The notes beneath the pieces were generated by a model. It worked only from the letters and a program-made list of their open reading frames with translations, did no database searches and had not been told where the DNA came from. A stretch of DNA of 64,000 nucleotides. It comes from Candidatus Latescibacterota bacterium. Lineage in GTDB: Bacteria; Latescibacterota; UBA2968; UBA8231. Where the stretch lies: NCBI GenBank assembly GCA_022827835.1, contig JAJEIO010000032.1:296467-360466 (forward strand). Direction: 5' to 3'. A program made the translations under genes and the position numbers. Below, in pieces: positions 24,834 through 34,541 of this stretch. Position 1 is the stretch's first letter. Every line of letters begins with the position of its first letter.

Positions 24834-25802
24834 ATGAAAAAAATGGTGACGCTTGGCGTATTGATCTTGGGCTGGGTTTTTGCCGCGCAAGCGGCCGAGG
24901 GCAAGCTCAAGGGGTATATGTTTGGCGACTACTACTATGTATTGGCCGCAGATGAAGCCGACGTCAAGCAGCCTCTCAAGCGCAATGCGTTCCGGTTTCG
25001 CCGTGTGTACTTCACCTATCAAAAGGACATCGCCACCGACTTTGCGGTTCGCTTTCGCCTTGAGGCTAAGGACGCGGGGTTTGACCAAGATGCGAAGATG
25101 GAACCCTTCCTCAAACACGGCTACTTGCAGTGGAAGCAGGGGCTAGGAGATGCGGATATATACCTAGGGCTTTCGGGGACGCCGACTTGGGCGGTTGCCG
25201 AAAAGGTCTGGGGCTACCGCTCGATAGCCAAGACCGTGCTCGACTGGAATAAAATCGGCTCTTCGGCCGACTTGGGCGCGGCCCTCAAGGGCACGGCGGG
25301 CCAGCTAAACTACCACCTGATGGTCGGCAATGGTCCCGGACAGAAGCCAGAGGACGATCACGGCAAAAAATTCTATGGTTCGTTGAGTTTCAAAGCTGCG
25401 GACCGATTGGTATTGGAAGGCTATGCGGACTTTAATGCGCGGCCAGCCGGTCGCAACGAGCGGACTTTCAAGGGCTTCGTCGGCTGGCAGGGAGCAAAAA
25501 GCAAGGTGGGGTTGGAGGTTTTCTCGCGCACCAACGAACTGGTCGGCGATAATGGCGAGGACCAAGTCATTGACGGGGTCTCGGCCTTTGGCTCGCTGCC
25601 GCTAAGTGCTACGTTCAAGGGCTTTGGCCGGGTTGATGCGGTCGGCTACGACGCCGAGGACGACAGGGATTGGCTGTTCATCGCCGGCCTCGACTACTCC
25701 CCAGCTACAGCCGTCCACCTGATGCCCAATGCGATCGTGGAGTCGCCCGCTGGCGAGGATGCCAATGTCCAGGGGCGGCTGACCTTTTTCTACAAATTTT
25801 AG
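24834..25802 (+). CDS. Outer-membrane porin, phosphate-selective porin O/P-like
   Basis: 322 residues. Signal peptide MKKMVTLGVLILGWVFAAQA, then amphipathic beta-strand-rich sequence with many alternating aromatic residues (GYMFGDYYYVL, FRFRRVYFTYQKD) and a terminal Phe (FFYKF) typical of BAM-inserted porins. The pattern and place, immediately upstream of pstS under a Pho-like array, suggest a phosphate- or anion-selective porin of the OprO/OprP kind, though it is shorter than the Pseudomonas proteins (about 410). The pstS gene begins 86 bp later with its own array, so the two may be separately or jointly transcribed. Confidence 0.85.
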   Translation: MKKMVTLGVLILGWVFAAQAAEGKLKGYMFGDYYYVLAADEADVKQPLKRNAFRFRRVYFTYQKDIATDFAVRFRLEAKDAGFDQDAKMEPFLKHGYLQWKQGLGDADIYLGLSGTPTWAVAEKVWGYRSIAKTVLDWNKIGSSADLGAALKGTAGQLNYHLMVGNGPGQKPEDDHGKKFYGSLSFKAADRLVLEGYADFNARPAGRNERTFKGFVGWQGAKSKVGLEVFSRTNELVGDNGEDQVIDGVSAFGSLPLSATFKGFGRVDAVGYDAEDDRDWLFIAGLDYSPATAVHLMPNAIVESPAGEDANVQGRLTFFYKF

Positions 25803-25808
25803 CACTGC

Positions 25809-25858
25809 TGTAACGCAGCCTTCATCTGTGAGACACGCGGATGTAACACAAATCCTAC
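25809..25858 (+). promoter_or_regulatory. Pho-box-like repeat array upstream of pstS
   Basis: TGTAAC (25809), CTTCAT (25820), AGACAC (25831), TGTAAC (25842) and TCCTAC (25853) start exactly 11 bases apart, the phasing expected for tandem PhoB monomer sites. TACAAT at 25856-25861 is a plausible -10. The pstS start codon follows at 25889 with GGGAG upstream. Confidence 0.65.
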
Positions 25859-25888
25859 AATATTAAACCTAACCTGGGAGATGCACTG

Positions 25889-26860
25889 ATGAAAATAAAA
25901 TGGAGCGGAGTAGCGCTGATGTGTTGGGTGCTTGCCGCTGGCGTCCAAGCGCAGACCATAGCCGTTGATGAGCGAATCGCGCCCTACGAGAAGGTGCGCG
26001 GCCTGTCTGGCAATGCCAGCAGCATTGGCTCGGACACGATGAACAACATGATGGCCCTGTGGCTGGAGGCCTTCCGCAAGTACTATCCCAACGTCAAGAT
26101 CCAAATCGAAGGCAAGGGGTCGAGTACTGCTCCGCCGGCACTCATTGAAGGCACGGCTCAGTTCGGGCCGATGTCGCGGCCGATGAAGTCGAGCGAGGAG
26201 GACAAATTCGAGCAGGCTTTCGGCTACAAGCCAACGCCCTTGCGGGCGGCGCTGGACGCGCTGGCGGTCTTTGTCAACAAGGACAACCCCATCGAGGGGC
26301 TGAGCCTGCCGCAAGTCGATGCGATTTTTTCCAAGACCCGCCGCAGCGAGTTCCCCAATGACATCGCCACTTGGGGTCAGTTGGGGCTGGAAGGGGATTG
26401 GGCCAAGGCCCGGATCAGTCTCTATGGTCGCAACTCGGCCTCGGGTACCTATGGCTTTTTTAAGAAGCAGGCCCTGTTCAAAGGCGACTACAAGGATGAA
26501 GTTAAAGAGCAGCCCGGCTCGGCCTCCGTAGTCCAGGGCATCACCGAGGATCGCTTCGCCATAGGATACAGTGGCATTGGCTATCAGACCTCGGGTGTGC
26601 GCGTCGTGCCCTTGGCCAAAACCGAGGGACAGGAGTTTAAACAAGGGTCTATGGAAAACGTACTGAACGGTTCCTATCCTCTCGGGCGCTTCCTGTACAT
26701 TTATATGAACAAGGCTCCCGGCCAAGCCATGGACCCGCTAGTGAAAGAATTCTGCAAGTTCATTTTTTCCAAAGAGGGTCAAGAAATTGTCGTCAAGGAT
26801 GGCTATATGCCCGTGCCGTTTGAAGTAGTACAAGCCGAATTGGCCAAGTTGGATATCTAA
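25889..26860 (+). CDS. pstS: Phosphate ABC transporter substrate-binding protein
   Basis: 323 residues. Signal peptide 1-22 (ending GVQAQT) sends it to the periplasm, where it binds inorganic phosphate and delivers it to PstC-PstA. Phosphate-site segments are visible: SIGSDTMNNMM near 46-56, a GKGSST loop at about 75-80 and the GRNSASGTYGFF segment in the second domain. First gene of the seven-gene pst-pho operon; 12 bp separate it from pstC. A Pho-like array lies directly upstream. Confidence 0.95.
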   Translation: MKIKWSGVALMCWVLAAGVQAQTIAVDERIAPYEKVRGLSGNASSIGSDTMNNMMALWLEAFRKYYPNVKIQIEGKGSSTAPPALIEGTAQFGPMSRPMKSSEEDKFEQAFGYKPTPLRAALDALAVFVNKDNPIEGLSLPQVDAIFSKTRRSEFPNDIATWGQLGLEGDWAKARISLYGRNSASGTYGFFKKQALFKGDYKDEVKEQPGSASVVQGITEDRFAIGYSGIGYQTSGVRVVPLAKTEGQEFKQGSMENVLNGSYPLGRFLYIYMNKAPGQAMDPLVKEFCKFIFSKEGQEIVVKDGYMPVPFEVVQAELAKLDI

Positions 26861-26872
26861 GGACGCGAGTGC

Positions 26873-29077
26873 GTGGGCGAAAATCCATATAAACGCGGGA
26901 TCACGCCGCGAGCGCGAATCTTCGACTGGCTGGCTGGGCGCTGTATCTCCGTTGGCGGCATCGGCATTATCGCCGCGGTCATGGGGATATTCTTCTTCGT
27001 CCTCTCCGAGGCGTGGCCCCTGTTTCGCTCCCCAGAGGTAGCAGCAGAAAAAACACAGCAGGTGGCCGGCCCGTTCACCATTGGGCTCGACCCCTACTAC
27101 CAGACCGCTTATGCCGTCGGCCCCCAAGGGGTGGATTTGTTACGGTTGGACGATGGCCAAGTCTTCCGCCGCGAGCGGCCAGCCGAGTTGACGGGCCGCG
27201 AAGTAACGGCCGCACAGCGGATGCCAAACGACGTTTTGGCGTTGGGCACGGATGACGGTCATTTGCTAGCGGCGCGGATTCGTTTCCAACTCGATTACAG
27301 CAGCGGCCAGCGGCAGGTGGTGCCGCAGTTTGCGGTGGAGCGCCTCATCGCAGTCGATCCGGCGGGCGAGTCACTGGTGCAAGTGGCCTTTCGGGAAGGG
27401 GACGATGGGCGCTCGGCCGCGGCGGCGATTACGGCGAGCGGCCGCTTGGTGGTGATGGTGGCCGAGCAGCAGCAGGGCCTATTGGGGCCGGGCGAGCGCC
27501 AAGCAAGGCAGTACGAGCTAACGGTCGATTTCGACGGCAAGGCCACACAGGTATTGCTCGACGGTCGCATTCGCCAGTTGCTTGTGGGAACGGATCAAGG
27601 GCGGGTGTACGAGTGGCGGCTGGGCGGGGTGGAGCAAGCACCTGCGTTTGTTGGGCACATTGCCGTCTCAGAGGTCGCGGTTTCGGCGCTGGCGTACGCG
27701 CTGGGCGAGGTTTCGCTGGTAGTAGGCGACGCGGCAGGCCACGTCAGCACTTGGTTCAAGGTCGAGGAAAATGGGCAGCGCTCGTATCGCAAAATCCACG
27801 CCTTTGCTCCCCATGCGTCAGCCGTCACCCACATTGCCGCGTCTGCGCGCGACAAGCAGTTTCTCACGACCGACGCCGAGGGGGCCATAGCCCTACATCA
27901 CCTAACCTCCGAACAGACGGTATTCCAACTGCGGGGCGACTCCCCGGCGACCGCGTTGGTTTTCGCGCCCAAGGCCGACGGATTTTTGGCCTTGGGCCAA
28001 GACGGGAGGTTGCGGCGCTTTGCCCTCGACCATCCCCATCCCGAAATCAGCGCAGCCGTGCTATTCGGCTCCATCTGGTACGAGGGCTACCAAGGCCGCG
28101 AATACGTGTGGCAGTCCACCGGCGGCACGGACGAGTTCGAGCCCAAGCTCAGCTTGGTGCCGCTGATCTTGGGCACGGCCAAGGGCACGTTCTACGCCCT
28201 GCTCTTTGCGTTGCCGTTGGCCGTTTTAGCGGCGATTTACACGGCCGAATTTGCCTCGCCGCGCGTGCAGGGCTTGGTCAAGCCGTCCGTGGAGGTCATG
28301 GCCTCGTTGCCGAGCGTCATCTTGGGCTTCTTAGCTGGCTTGTGGCTGGCCCCACTGCTCGAATCGCATTTGTTGGGGACCTTGCTGCTGCTGCCGGCGG
28401 TGCCAACCGTGGTCATAGCTGCGGCTTGGGCCTGGCAATACGCTCCAGAGGCTTGGGTGCGCCAGGTAGCGAGGGTGGGGGAGATATATTTGCTCGGCGC
28501 GGTGACCCTGCTGGTCGCGTGGTTGGCGTACGCACTGGGGCCGGTCTTTGAAGACTTGGCTTTTGACGGGCACTTCTTGCGCTGGTTGCGGCAAGACGCG
28601 GGCGTTGGCTACGACCAGCGCAATTGCTTGGTCGTAGGGTTTGCCATGGGCTTTGCGGTCGTTCCGCTGATCTTCACCATCTGCGAGGACGCGCTTTCTA
28701 GCGTGCCCAGTCACTTGCGCGCTGGCTCGCTGGCCTTGGGAGCTACGCCTTGGCAGACGGCGATCAAGGTGGTATTGCCGATGGCCCTGCCGGGCATTTT
28801 CTCGGCCGCCATGATCGGCCTCGGTCGCGCCATTGGGGAAACCATGATCGTGCTGATGGCCACGGGCAACACCCCGATCATGGATTGGAACATCTTCAAC
28901 GGCATGCGCACCATCTCGGCCAATATCGCCGTGGAGCTACCCGAGGCGCCGCACCAAGGCACGCTCTACCGAGTGCTCTTTCTCAGCGGCTTGCTGCTGT
29001 TTATGGCCACCTTTTTTATCAACTCTCTGGCTGAGATCGTGCGCCAACGCTTGCGGGATAAGTACAATAGGCTGTGA
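26873..29077 (+). CDS. pstC: Phosphate ABC transporter permease with large periplasmic beta-propeller-like domain
   Basis: 734 residues from GTG, against about 320 for E. coli PstC. A first membrane segment (about 25-45, GIIAAVMGIFFFVLSEAWPL) is followed by some 370 residues predicted outside the membrane, with repeated short beta units resembling WD/PQQ blades (VGTDQGRVYEWRLGG, TDAEGAIALHHL, LGQDGRLRRFALD). The C-terminal 300 residues carry the permease core with the EAA loop SHLRAGSLALGATPWQTAIK. Such long PstC forms are also known in gammaproteobacteria. It overlaps pstA by four bases. Confidence 0.93.
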   Translation: MGENPYKRGITPRARIFDWLAGRCISVGGIGIIAAVMGIFFFVLSEAWPLFRSPEVAAEKTQQVAGPFTIGLDPYYQTAYAVGPQGVDLLRLDDGQVFRRERPAELTGREVTAAQRMPNDVLALGTDDGHLLAARIRFQLDYSSGQRQVVPQFAVERLIAVDPAGESLVQVAFREGDDGRSAAAAITASGRLVVMVAEQQQGLLGPGERQARQYELTVDFDGKATQVLLDGRIRQLLVGTDQGRVYEWRLGGVEQAPAFVGHIAVSEVAVSALAYALGEVSLVVGDAAGHVSTWFKVEENGQRSYRKIHAFAPHASAVTHIAASARDKQFLTTDAEGAIALHHLTSEQTVFQLRGDSPATALVFAPKADGFLALGQDGRLRRFALDHPHPEISAAVLFGSIWYEGYQGREYVWQSTGGTDEFEPKLSLVPLILGTAKGTFYALLFALPLAVLAAIYTAEFASPRVQGLVKPSVEVMASLPSVILGFLAGLWLAPLLESHLLGTLLLLPAVPTVVIAAAWAWQYAPEAWVRQVARVGEIYLLGAVTLLVAWLAYALGPVFEDLAFDGHFLRWLRQDAGVGYDQRNCLVVGFAMGFAVVPLIFTICEDALSSVPSHLRAGSLALGATPWQTAIKVVLPMALPGIFSAAMIGLGRAIGETMIVLMATGNTPIMDWNIFNGMRTISANIAVELPEAPHQGTLYRVLFLSGLLLFMATFFINSLAEIVRQRLRDKYNRL

Positions 29078-30669
29078 TGAAATTCTGGCAGCGGGGCGAC
29101 CCTTTTATCTGGCTTACGGGCGGGGCCTTGGCCCTGTGTTTGGCGATGATCGCCGGTTTGGTGGGGATCATTGTCTATAATGGCGCAGGCGTGTTCTGGC
29201 CGCAGGATTTGACCCTGTTGCGCCTCAAAGACGGTCCGCCGGTCATGGGCAAATTGATGGATCGCCAGTCCATTCCTGGGGCCGCCGGGCGCTATCGGGT
29301 GCAGCTCAAGGTCGGCAACCGCGACGCGTATGGCCAAGACTTTCGCTGGGTGGATGAAGACGCGATTGCCGAGCGCGAAAGGCCAGCCGAGGCCGTGGTT
29401 TTCGAGCGGGTTGAGTGGGGCGATATGCACGGCTTTATCGCGGCCTTGTACGAGGAGGACCGGCTGCTGGCAAAAGGGGAGGGGGTTTGGGAAGTCTTAC
29501 AGGAACTGCTGGACCAGGTCGGCGAGCTGGACGAGCGCATTCACACCTTGGAGCGCGGCGAGCTGGACAAGCTCAACCGCGCCATAGATGACTTGCGCCT
29601 GCAAGAGCGTCGCTTGCAACGCGAGCAAAATGACGCACAACTGGTCGCAAACGAGGTGCGTCGTCAGGCCCTGTGGGACGAGCACGAGGCCCTGTCTGGG
29701 CGCTTGGACGAGTTGCGGGCGCAGCAGGAGCGCTGGGAGGTGGAAGTCGCGCTGGCCGGGGGTGAGACGCGCCGCGTCGCGGTGGCGGCCATCGTCCGCG
29801 CCTATCGCCCCAATTTGATGGGGGTCGGGGCCAAGGTCCAGACCTATCTGTCCAAGGGCTGGGAATTTGTGGCCGGCGAGCCGCGCGAATCCAACACCGA
29901 GGGCGGCATCTTCCCCGCGCTGTTTGGCACAGTGATGATGGTGATGCTGATGAGCTTGGCGGCCGTGCCCTTTGGGGTCCTCGCGGCGCTCTACCTGCGC
30001 GAGTACGCCCGGCAGGGTTTTTTGGTGCGCCTCGTGCGCATTGCGGTCAACAACTTGGCGGGCGTGCCTTCTATTGTCTTTGGCATGTTCGGATTGGGCT
30101 TCTTCGTGTACGGCATCGGCGGTAGCATTGACCAGCTCTTTTACGCGGATGCTTTGCCGACGCCCACTTATGGCACCGGCGGCATTCTCTGGGCCTCGCT
30201 GACGCTCGCCCTGCTGACGGTGCCGGTCGTCATCGTTGCCACGGAGGAGAGCTTGGCGGCCGTGCCCCGCGAGATGCGCGAAGGCGCGCTGGCTTTGGGG
30301 GCGACCAAATTTCAGATGATTTGGAGCGTGGTACTGCCCAGTGCGCTACCGGGCATTCTCACGGGCGTCATCTTGGCCACGGCGCGCGGGGCCGGCGAGG
30401 TCGCGCCGCTGATGATCACTGGCGTCGTCAAGCTGGCACCGGATTTACCGCTCGATGCGTTCGCGCCGTTTTTTCACCTAGAGCGCAAGTTTATGCACCT
30501 AGGCTTCCACATCTACGACGTGGGCTTCCAGTCGCCCAATGTGGAGGCGGCCCGGCCCATGGTGTACACTACGGCCTTGATGCTGTTGACCATTGTCCTG
30601 CTCCTGAACTTGACGGCGATTGTCGTCCGCAACAAATTGCGCAGGAAGTACGCCACCGCGGCCTTTTAG
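29074..30669 (+). CDS. pstA: Phosphate ABC transporter permease with periplasmic coiled-coil insertion
   Basis: 531 residues, much longer than the roughly 290 of E. coli PstA. The first membrane helix (about 12-36) is followed by an extended periplasmic region; residues about 125-215 form a Glu/Arg/Leu-rich coiled coil ([20 protein letters not shown]). The permease core occupies the C-terminal 260 residues with the EAA loop [20 protein letters not shown]. It pairs with the equally enlarged PstC, so the two extra domains probably interact outside the membrane. Start overlaps the pstC stop (ATGA). Confidence 0.93.
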   Translation: MMKFWQRGDPFIWLTGGALALCLAMIAGLVGIIVYNGAGVFWPQDLTLLRLKDGPPVMGKLMDRQSIPGAAGRYRVQLKVGNRDAYGQDFRWVDEDAIAERERPAEAVVFERVEWGDMHGFIAALYEEDRLLAKGEGVWEVLQELLDQVGELDERIHTLERGELDKLNRAIDDLRLQERRLQREQNDAQLVANEVRRQALWDEHEALSGRLDELRAQQERWEVEVALAGGETRRVAVAAIVRAYRPNLMGVGAKVQTYLSKGWEFVAGEPRESNTEGGIFPALFGTVMMVMLMSLAAVPFGVLAALYLREYARQGFLVRLVRIAVNNLAGVPSIVFGMFGLGFFVYGIGGSIDQLFYADALPTPTYGTGGILWASLTLALLTVPVVIVATEESLAAVPREMREGALALGATKFQMIWSVVLPSALPGILTGVILATARGAGEVAPLMITGVVKLAPDLPLDAFAPFFHLERKFMHLGFHIYDVGFQSPNVEAARPMVYTTALMLLTIVLLLNLTAIVVRNKLRRKYATAAF

Positions 30670-30677
30670 GAGATGCC

Positions 30678-31460
30678 ATGAGCAAGCCTTTAGCCTCGGA
30701 CCAGGCAAATTCCATCGTCGAGGTGGAAAATCTGAACATGTTCTACGGCGAGACTCAGGCTTTGCACGACATAGACCTGAGCGTTCCCGAGCGCGAGGTG
30801 ACCGCGTTTATCGGCCCTTCGGGTTGTGGCAAATCGACGCTCTTGCGTTGCTTCAATCGCCTCAACGACCTGATCGAATCCGCGCGCATTGAAGGGTCAG
30901 TGCGGGTCAGTGGCCGCGACATTTACGCGCCCGATTGCGATGTAATCGACTTGCGGCGGCGGGTGGGCATGGTGTTCCAAAAATCCAATCCCTTCCCCAA
31001 GTCCATCTACGAGAACGTGGCCTACGGCCTGCGCATCGCCGGGGAAAACCGCCGTCGGGTGCTCGACGAGGCTGTGGAGAAGAGTTTGAAAGCTGCGGCG
31101 CTGTGGGACGAGGTCAAGGACCGGCTCAAGGACAACGCGCTGAGCCTGTCCGGCGGCCAGCAGCAGCGGTTGTGCATCGCGCGCACCCTTGCCGTTGAGC
31201 CGGAGGTGGTGCTGATGGATGAGCCGTGCTCGGCGCTGGATCCGATTGCCACCGCGCGGGTCGAGGAGACGATCACCGAGCTGAAGTCCGATTACACCAT
31301 CATCGTCGTCACGCACAATCTGCAACAGGCAGCGCGGATTTCGACCTATACGGCCTTCTACTATTTAGGCTCCTTGATCGAGTTTAACCAGACCGAAGAC
31401 ATGTTTACTAATCCCCGCAACAAACAAACCGAAGACTACGTAACCGGCCGCTTCGGCTGA
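30678..31460 (+). CDS. pstB: Phosphate ABC transporter ATP-binding protein
   Basis: 260 residues from the ATG at 30678, which has AGGAG upstream and gives the usual PstB length; the frame is open further upstream but overlaps pstA. Walker [13 protein letters not shown]-loop [18 protein letters not shown] (the PFP variant is typical of PstB), signature LSGGQQQR and Walker [14 protein letters not shown] are all present. It energises phosphate import and takes part in PhoR/PhoU signalling. pstA ends eight bases upstream and phoU starts 14 bases downstream. Confidence 0.96.
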   Translation: MSKPLASDQANSIVEVENLNMFYGETQALHDIDLSVPEREVTAFIGPSGCGKSTLLRCFNRLNDLIESARIEGSVRVSGRDIYAPDCDVIDLRRRVGMVFQKSNPFPKSIYENVAYGLRIAGENRRRVLDEAVEKSLKAAALWDEVKDRLKDNALSLSGGQQQRLCIARTLAVEPEVVLMDEPCSALDPIATARVEETITELKSDYTIIVVTHNLQQAARISTYTAFYYLGSLIEFNQTEDMFTNPRNKQTEDYVTGRFG

Positions 31461-31474
31461 GGCGGAAAGGCACC

Positions 31475-32164
31475 ATGGAACGAAGATTCGACCAGCAATT
31501 AGACGAGCTCAAACAGGACTTGTTAAGAATGAGCGGGGCCGTCGAGGAGTCCATTGAGCAGGCCGTGCGCGCCCTCGTGGATCGCGACGACGAACTGGTG
31601 CAAGTAGTGCTTGAGGGGGGGAAGAAGATCGACGATTGGGAAATCGGCATTGAGGAGTCCTGTCTGAAGGTGTTTGCGACCCAAGGGCCGATGGCCAGCG
31701 ACCTGCGACTGTTGGCCTGCATCCTGAAAATCAACGAGGACCTAGAACGCATCAACGACGAAGCCGTCAACATCGTCCAACGCGCCGAGGTGCTCAACAA
31801 GATGCCGCTGCTCAAGCCACTGATCGACATCCCGCGGATGTCCGAATTAGCCCAGGGCATGGTCAAGGATGCTCTCGATGCGTTCGTGCGCCGCGATGTG
31901 GACTTGGCGCGCGACGTTGGTCAGCGCGACGAGGAACTCGACCTGTTGCGCGATCAGATTTTTCGCGAGCTGCTCACGTACATGCACGCGCCGTCGATTG
32001 GGCCAGACACCATCGACCGCGGCATCTACCTGATCTTGGTGTCGCGGCACCTCGAAAGGATCGGCGATCACGCCTCCAACATTGCGGAGAACGTGGCGTT
32101 CCTCGTGGAGGGGCGCATCGTGCGGCACCAAAAAGAAGAATGGTGGGAGGAAAAGGACTCATGA
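31475..32164 (+). CDS. phoU: Phosphate-specific transport system accessory protein PhoU
   Basis: 229 residues, all alpha, with the duplicated three-helix bundle of PhoU (LDELKQDLLRMSGAVEESIE at the start, then a second half beginning near SELAQGMVKDALDAF). The acidic metal-binding clusters are visible (for example KINEDLERINDEAVN and SRHLERIGDHASNIAE). PhoU links PstB to PhoR and represses the Pho response when phosphate is plentiful. Its stop overlaps the phoB start (ATGA), so regulator levels are coupled. Confidence 0.95.
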   Translation: MERRFDQQLDELKQDLLRMSGAVEESIEQAVRALVDRDDELVQVVLEGGKKIDDWEIGIEESCLKVFATQGPMASDLRLLACILKINEDLERINDEAVNIVQRAEVLNKMPLLKPLIDIPRMSELAQGMVKDALDAFVRRDVDLARDVGQRDEELDLLRDQIFRELLTYMHAPSIGPDTIDRGIYLILVSRHLERIGDHASNIAENVAFLVEGRIVRHQKEEWWEEKDS

Positions 32165-32853
32165 ACGACAAGATCCTAGTCGTCGAGGACGAGCCCGACA
32201 TTCTCGCCTTGGTCTCGTACCATCTAGAACAGTCCGGTTTTGCCGTCGTGCCAGCCGAGGACGAAGAGCAGGCCCTGAGCGCGATTGAGCAAGAGCCGGT
32301 TTGCCTCGTGGTTTTGGATTTGATGCTGCCGGGCATCGGTGGCTTAGAGGTTTGCCGCCTCCTCAAGCAAAGCCCCCGCACTAAGGACATACCGGTCTTG
32401 ATGCTGACGGCGCGCGCCGGCGAGATCGACCGCATCGTCGGCTTGGAGTTGGGGGCGGATGATTACTTGGTCAAACCCTTTTCCCCGCGCGAACTCGTCT
32501 TGCGCATCCGCGCCATCTTGCGCCGCGTGCAAAGTAGCGACGAAGCGGAAGGCGCGCAGATCGTAGCCGGGCCCTTGGCCATTGATCCGGTGGGATGTCA
32601 GGTGCAACTCGACAGCGATCCCATCGAGTTGACGGCGACCGAGTTCAAGCTCTTGACGACCCTTGCGCAGCGGCGCGGGCGGGTGCAGTCGCGTGAGGAG
32701 TTGCTCAAGGTGGTGTGGGGCTACGAATACGTTGGCTATCGCCGCACGGTTGACACGCACATCCGCCGCCTGCGGGAAAAGCTCGGGGTGGCCGCCGAGA
32801 TGGTCGAAACCGTACGCGGCATGGGTTATCGCTTTCGCCGCGAGGGACGCTAG
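32161..32853 (+). CDS. phoB: Phosphate regulon response regulator PhoB
   Basis: 230 residues from the ATG in the phoU stop. Receiver domain 1-120 with acidic pair Glu9-Asp10 (VVEDEP), phosphoacceptor Asp53 (VVLDLMLPG) and Lys near 104 (LVKPFSPRE). OmpR/PhoB winged-helix DNA-binding domain from about 130 (ELTATEFKLLTTLAQRRGRV, RRTVDTHIRRLREKLG). It should bind the 11-bp phased arrays at the four promoters between 21.5 and 25.9 kb. phoR begins one base after its stop. Confidence 0.94.
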   Translation: MNDKILVVEDEPDILALVSYHLEQSGFAVVPAEDEEQALSAIEQEPVCLVVLDLMLPGIGGLEVCRLLKQSPRTKDIPVLMLTARAGEIDRIVGLELGADDYLVKPFSPRELVLRIRAILRRVQSSDEAEGAQIVAGPLAIDPVGCQVQLDSDPIELTATEFKLLTTLAQRRGRVQSREELLKVVWGYEYVGYRRTVDTHIRRLREKLGVAAEMVETVRGMGYRFRREGR

Positions 32854-32854
32854 G

Positions 32855-34168
32855 GTGTACCTCGGGTGGATTTTGCTCCTGGGCAACGCGCTATTAGTCG
32901 CGCTCGTCTGGTGGAGTGGTCACATCGTATTTGCACTTGTGTTGGCCGCACTTTGGACTGGCGGCCAAATTTGGTTCTGGGGTCGCACGGCTCGCCGGCA
33001 GGGAGAGCGGTTGCGCCAGCTCGACAAAGCGGCCTCTGGCGACTCGACTTGGCTGGAGGCGTTCCATCCCGAGTTGGCTCGTCCGCTAGAGGAACTCGCC
33101 GAGCGCATTCAACAGCGCGTCGGTCAGCTAGAAAGCGAAAATAATCGCTTAGAGGTCATCCTCGAAAGCATTACCGAGGCCATCTTGGTCGTCGATCGCG
33201 ATGGCCGGGTGGTACTGGCCAACAAGGCACTGGCCAACCTGTTTGGCTTAGACCCGCCGCTAGAGGGATTGTTGACCGCCGAAGTCGTGCGCTACTCAGC
33301 TATCCAAGACGCGCTGTCGGGATGTTTGGCAGAAGGACGGGGCCGAGCAATGGAAGTGGAACTGATCGGTGTTCCGGAGAGCCATCTGGACATACAGGTC
33401 GCGCCCATCCTCGAAGGGGACGAGTGCATTGGCGCGGTGGCGGTGCTCTACGATATTACGCGCCTGCGCCAACTAGAGCGGATGCGCCGCGACTTTGTCG
33501 CCAACGTGTCACACGAATTGCGCACGCCGTTGACAGCCATTAAGGGCTATGCCGAGATTTTATCCGATGGCGCGGTTGACGACCAGGAGACGGCGCGCCG
33601 CTTCACCGGCATCATCGAGAATCACGCCGACCGCTTGACCCGCTTGCTCGGCGACTTGCTCGACCTGTCGCGTTTGGAGTCTGAGCAACTGGAAGTCGAG
33701 CTGATCCCTTGCGAGCTGAAGCCTTTGGTGGATACGTCCGTTGGTTCGGTCAGCCAAGCGGCCGCGCAAAAACAAATCGACATTCACTGCGACATTCCGC
33801 CGTCTGTCCAAGTGATTTGCGATCCCAAATTGATTGAACAGGCCCTAATCAACTTGCTCGACAACGCCGTCAAATACACGCCCGCCGGTGGGAAAGTTCG
33901 CATTGGTACGCGGCCTGTCGAAGGCTCCGACCGCCTGACGATTTACGTCGAAGATACGGGTATTGGCATTCCTTCTGAGGACTTGGGTCGGATTTTCGAG
34001 CGCTTCTACCGAGTTGACAAGGGACGCTCGCGCGACCTTGGCGGCACGGGCTTGGGCTTGTCCATCGTGCGCCACATCGCCGAAGCCCACGGCGAGCAAG
34101 TGTCCGTGCAGAGCAAGTTAGGGGCGGGGACGATCTTCAGCTTTGAACTGCAGAGCCGCGTTGTCTAA
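32855..34168 (+). CDS. phoR: Phosphate regulon sensor histidine kinase PhoR
   Basis: 437 residues from GTG at 32855, one base after the phoB stop; the frame stays open upstream within phoB but that part is shadow. Two hydrophobic segments near the N-terminus (about 3-40) with no large periplasmic domain, as in E. coli PhoR. PAS domain from about 115 (ESITEAILVVDRDGRVVLAN), phosphoacceptor His in FVANVSHELRTPLTAIKGY, N-box LINLLDNAVKYTP, G boxes VEDTGIGIP and GTGLGLSIV. It phosphorylates PhoB when the Pst complex signals phosphate shortage. Confidence 0.94.
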   Translation: MYLGWILLLGNALLVALVWWSGHIVFALVLAALWTGGQIWFWGRTARRQGERLRQLDKAASGDSTWLEAFHPELARPLEELAERIQQRVGQLESENNRLEVILESITEAILVVDRDGRVVLANKALANLFGLDPPLEGLLTAEVVRYSAIQDALSGCLAEGRGRAMEVELIGVPESHLDIQVAPILEGDECIGAVAVLYDITRLRQLERMRRDFVANVSHELRTPLTAIKGYAEILSDGAVDDQETARRFTGIIENHADRLTRLLGDLLDLSRLESEQLEVELIPCELKPLVDTSVGSVSQAAAQKQIDIHCDIPPSVQVICDPKLIEQALINLLDNAVKYTPAGGKVRIGTRPVEGSDRLTIYVEDTGIGIPSEDLGRIFERFYRVDKGRSRDLGGTGLGLSIVRHIAEAHGEQVSVQSKLGAGTIFSFELQSRVV

Positions 34169-34178
34169 GGCAGCGATA

Positions 34179-34541
34179 GTGCGCTGGACGTTGGTTGCCT
34201 TGGCGGCTGGCTGCGCTGGCGAGAGCGACGACGGCGACGACGGCGCGGTGGCCGAAGGCAAAGCGCTCTTTACGCGCAATGGATGCGCAGTGTGCCACGG
34301 CCCGGACGGTCGCGGCGATGGCCAGATCGCGGCAACGCTCAAGCCGCCTCCACGCGATTTCCGCGATCCCGCAGCGTACAAAAACGGCCACAGCAAGGCC
34401 GCCATCGCCCGGACGATTCAGAAGGGAATGCCCGGTACTTCCATGCCAGGCTATCGACATCTGTCAGAGGAAGAACGCGAGCAGATTGCCGCTTATATCC
34501 GCTCTTTGCTAAAAGAAAAGGAAAATGAAGACACGCCTTAG
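34179..34541 (+). CDS. Lipoprotein-type monohaem cytochrome c
   Basis: 120 residues if started at GTG 34179, which has AAGG upstream and follows the phoR stop; a TTG at 34143 is possible but lies inside phoR. The N-terminus (about 1-11, ending LAAGC) reads as a lipobox. The haem motif CAVCH follows, with a likely distal Met in GMPGTSMPG. It should be a membrane-anchored electron carrier facing the periplasm. It overlaps the next gene by 17 bases, so it is coupled to the HupE-like protein rather than to phosphate control, although read-through from the pho operon is possible. Confidence 0.83.
   Translation: MRWTLVALAAGCAGESDDGDDGAVAEGKALFTRNGCAVCHGPDGRGDGQIAATLKPPPRDFRDPAAYKNGHSKAAIARTIQKGMPGTSMPGYRHLSEEEREQIAAYIRSLLKEKENEDTP

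Noticed and set aside
34143..34178. TTG start at 34143 for the cytochrome c
   Set aside because: It lies inside phoR and has no RBS; GTG at 34179 has AAGG upstream and leaves a normal lipoprotein signal.
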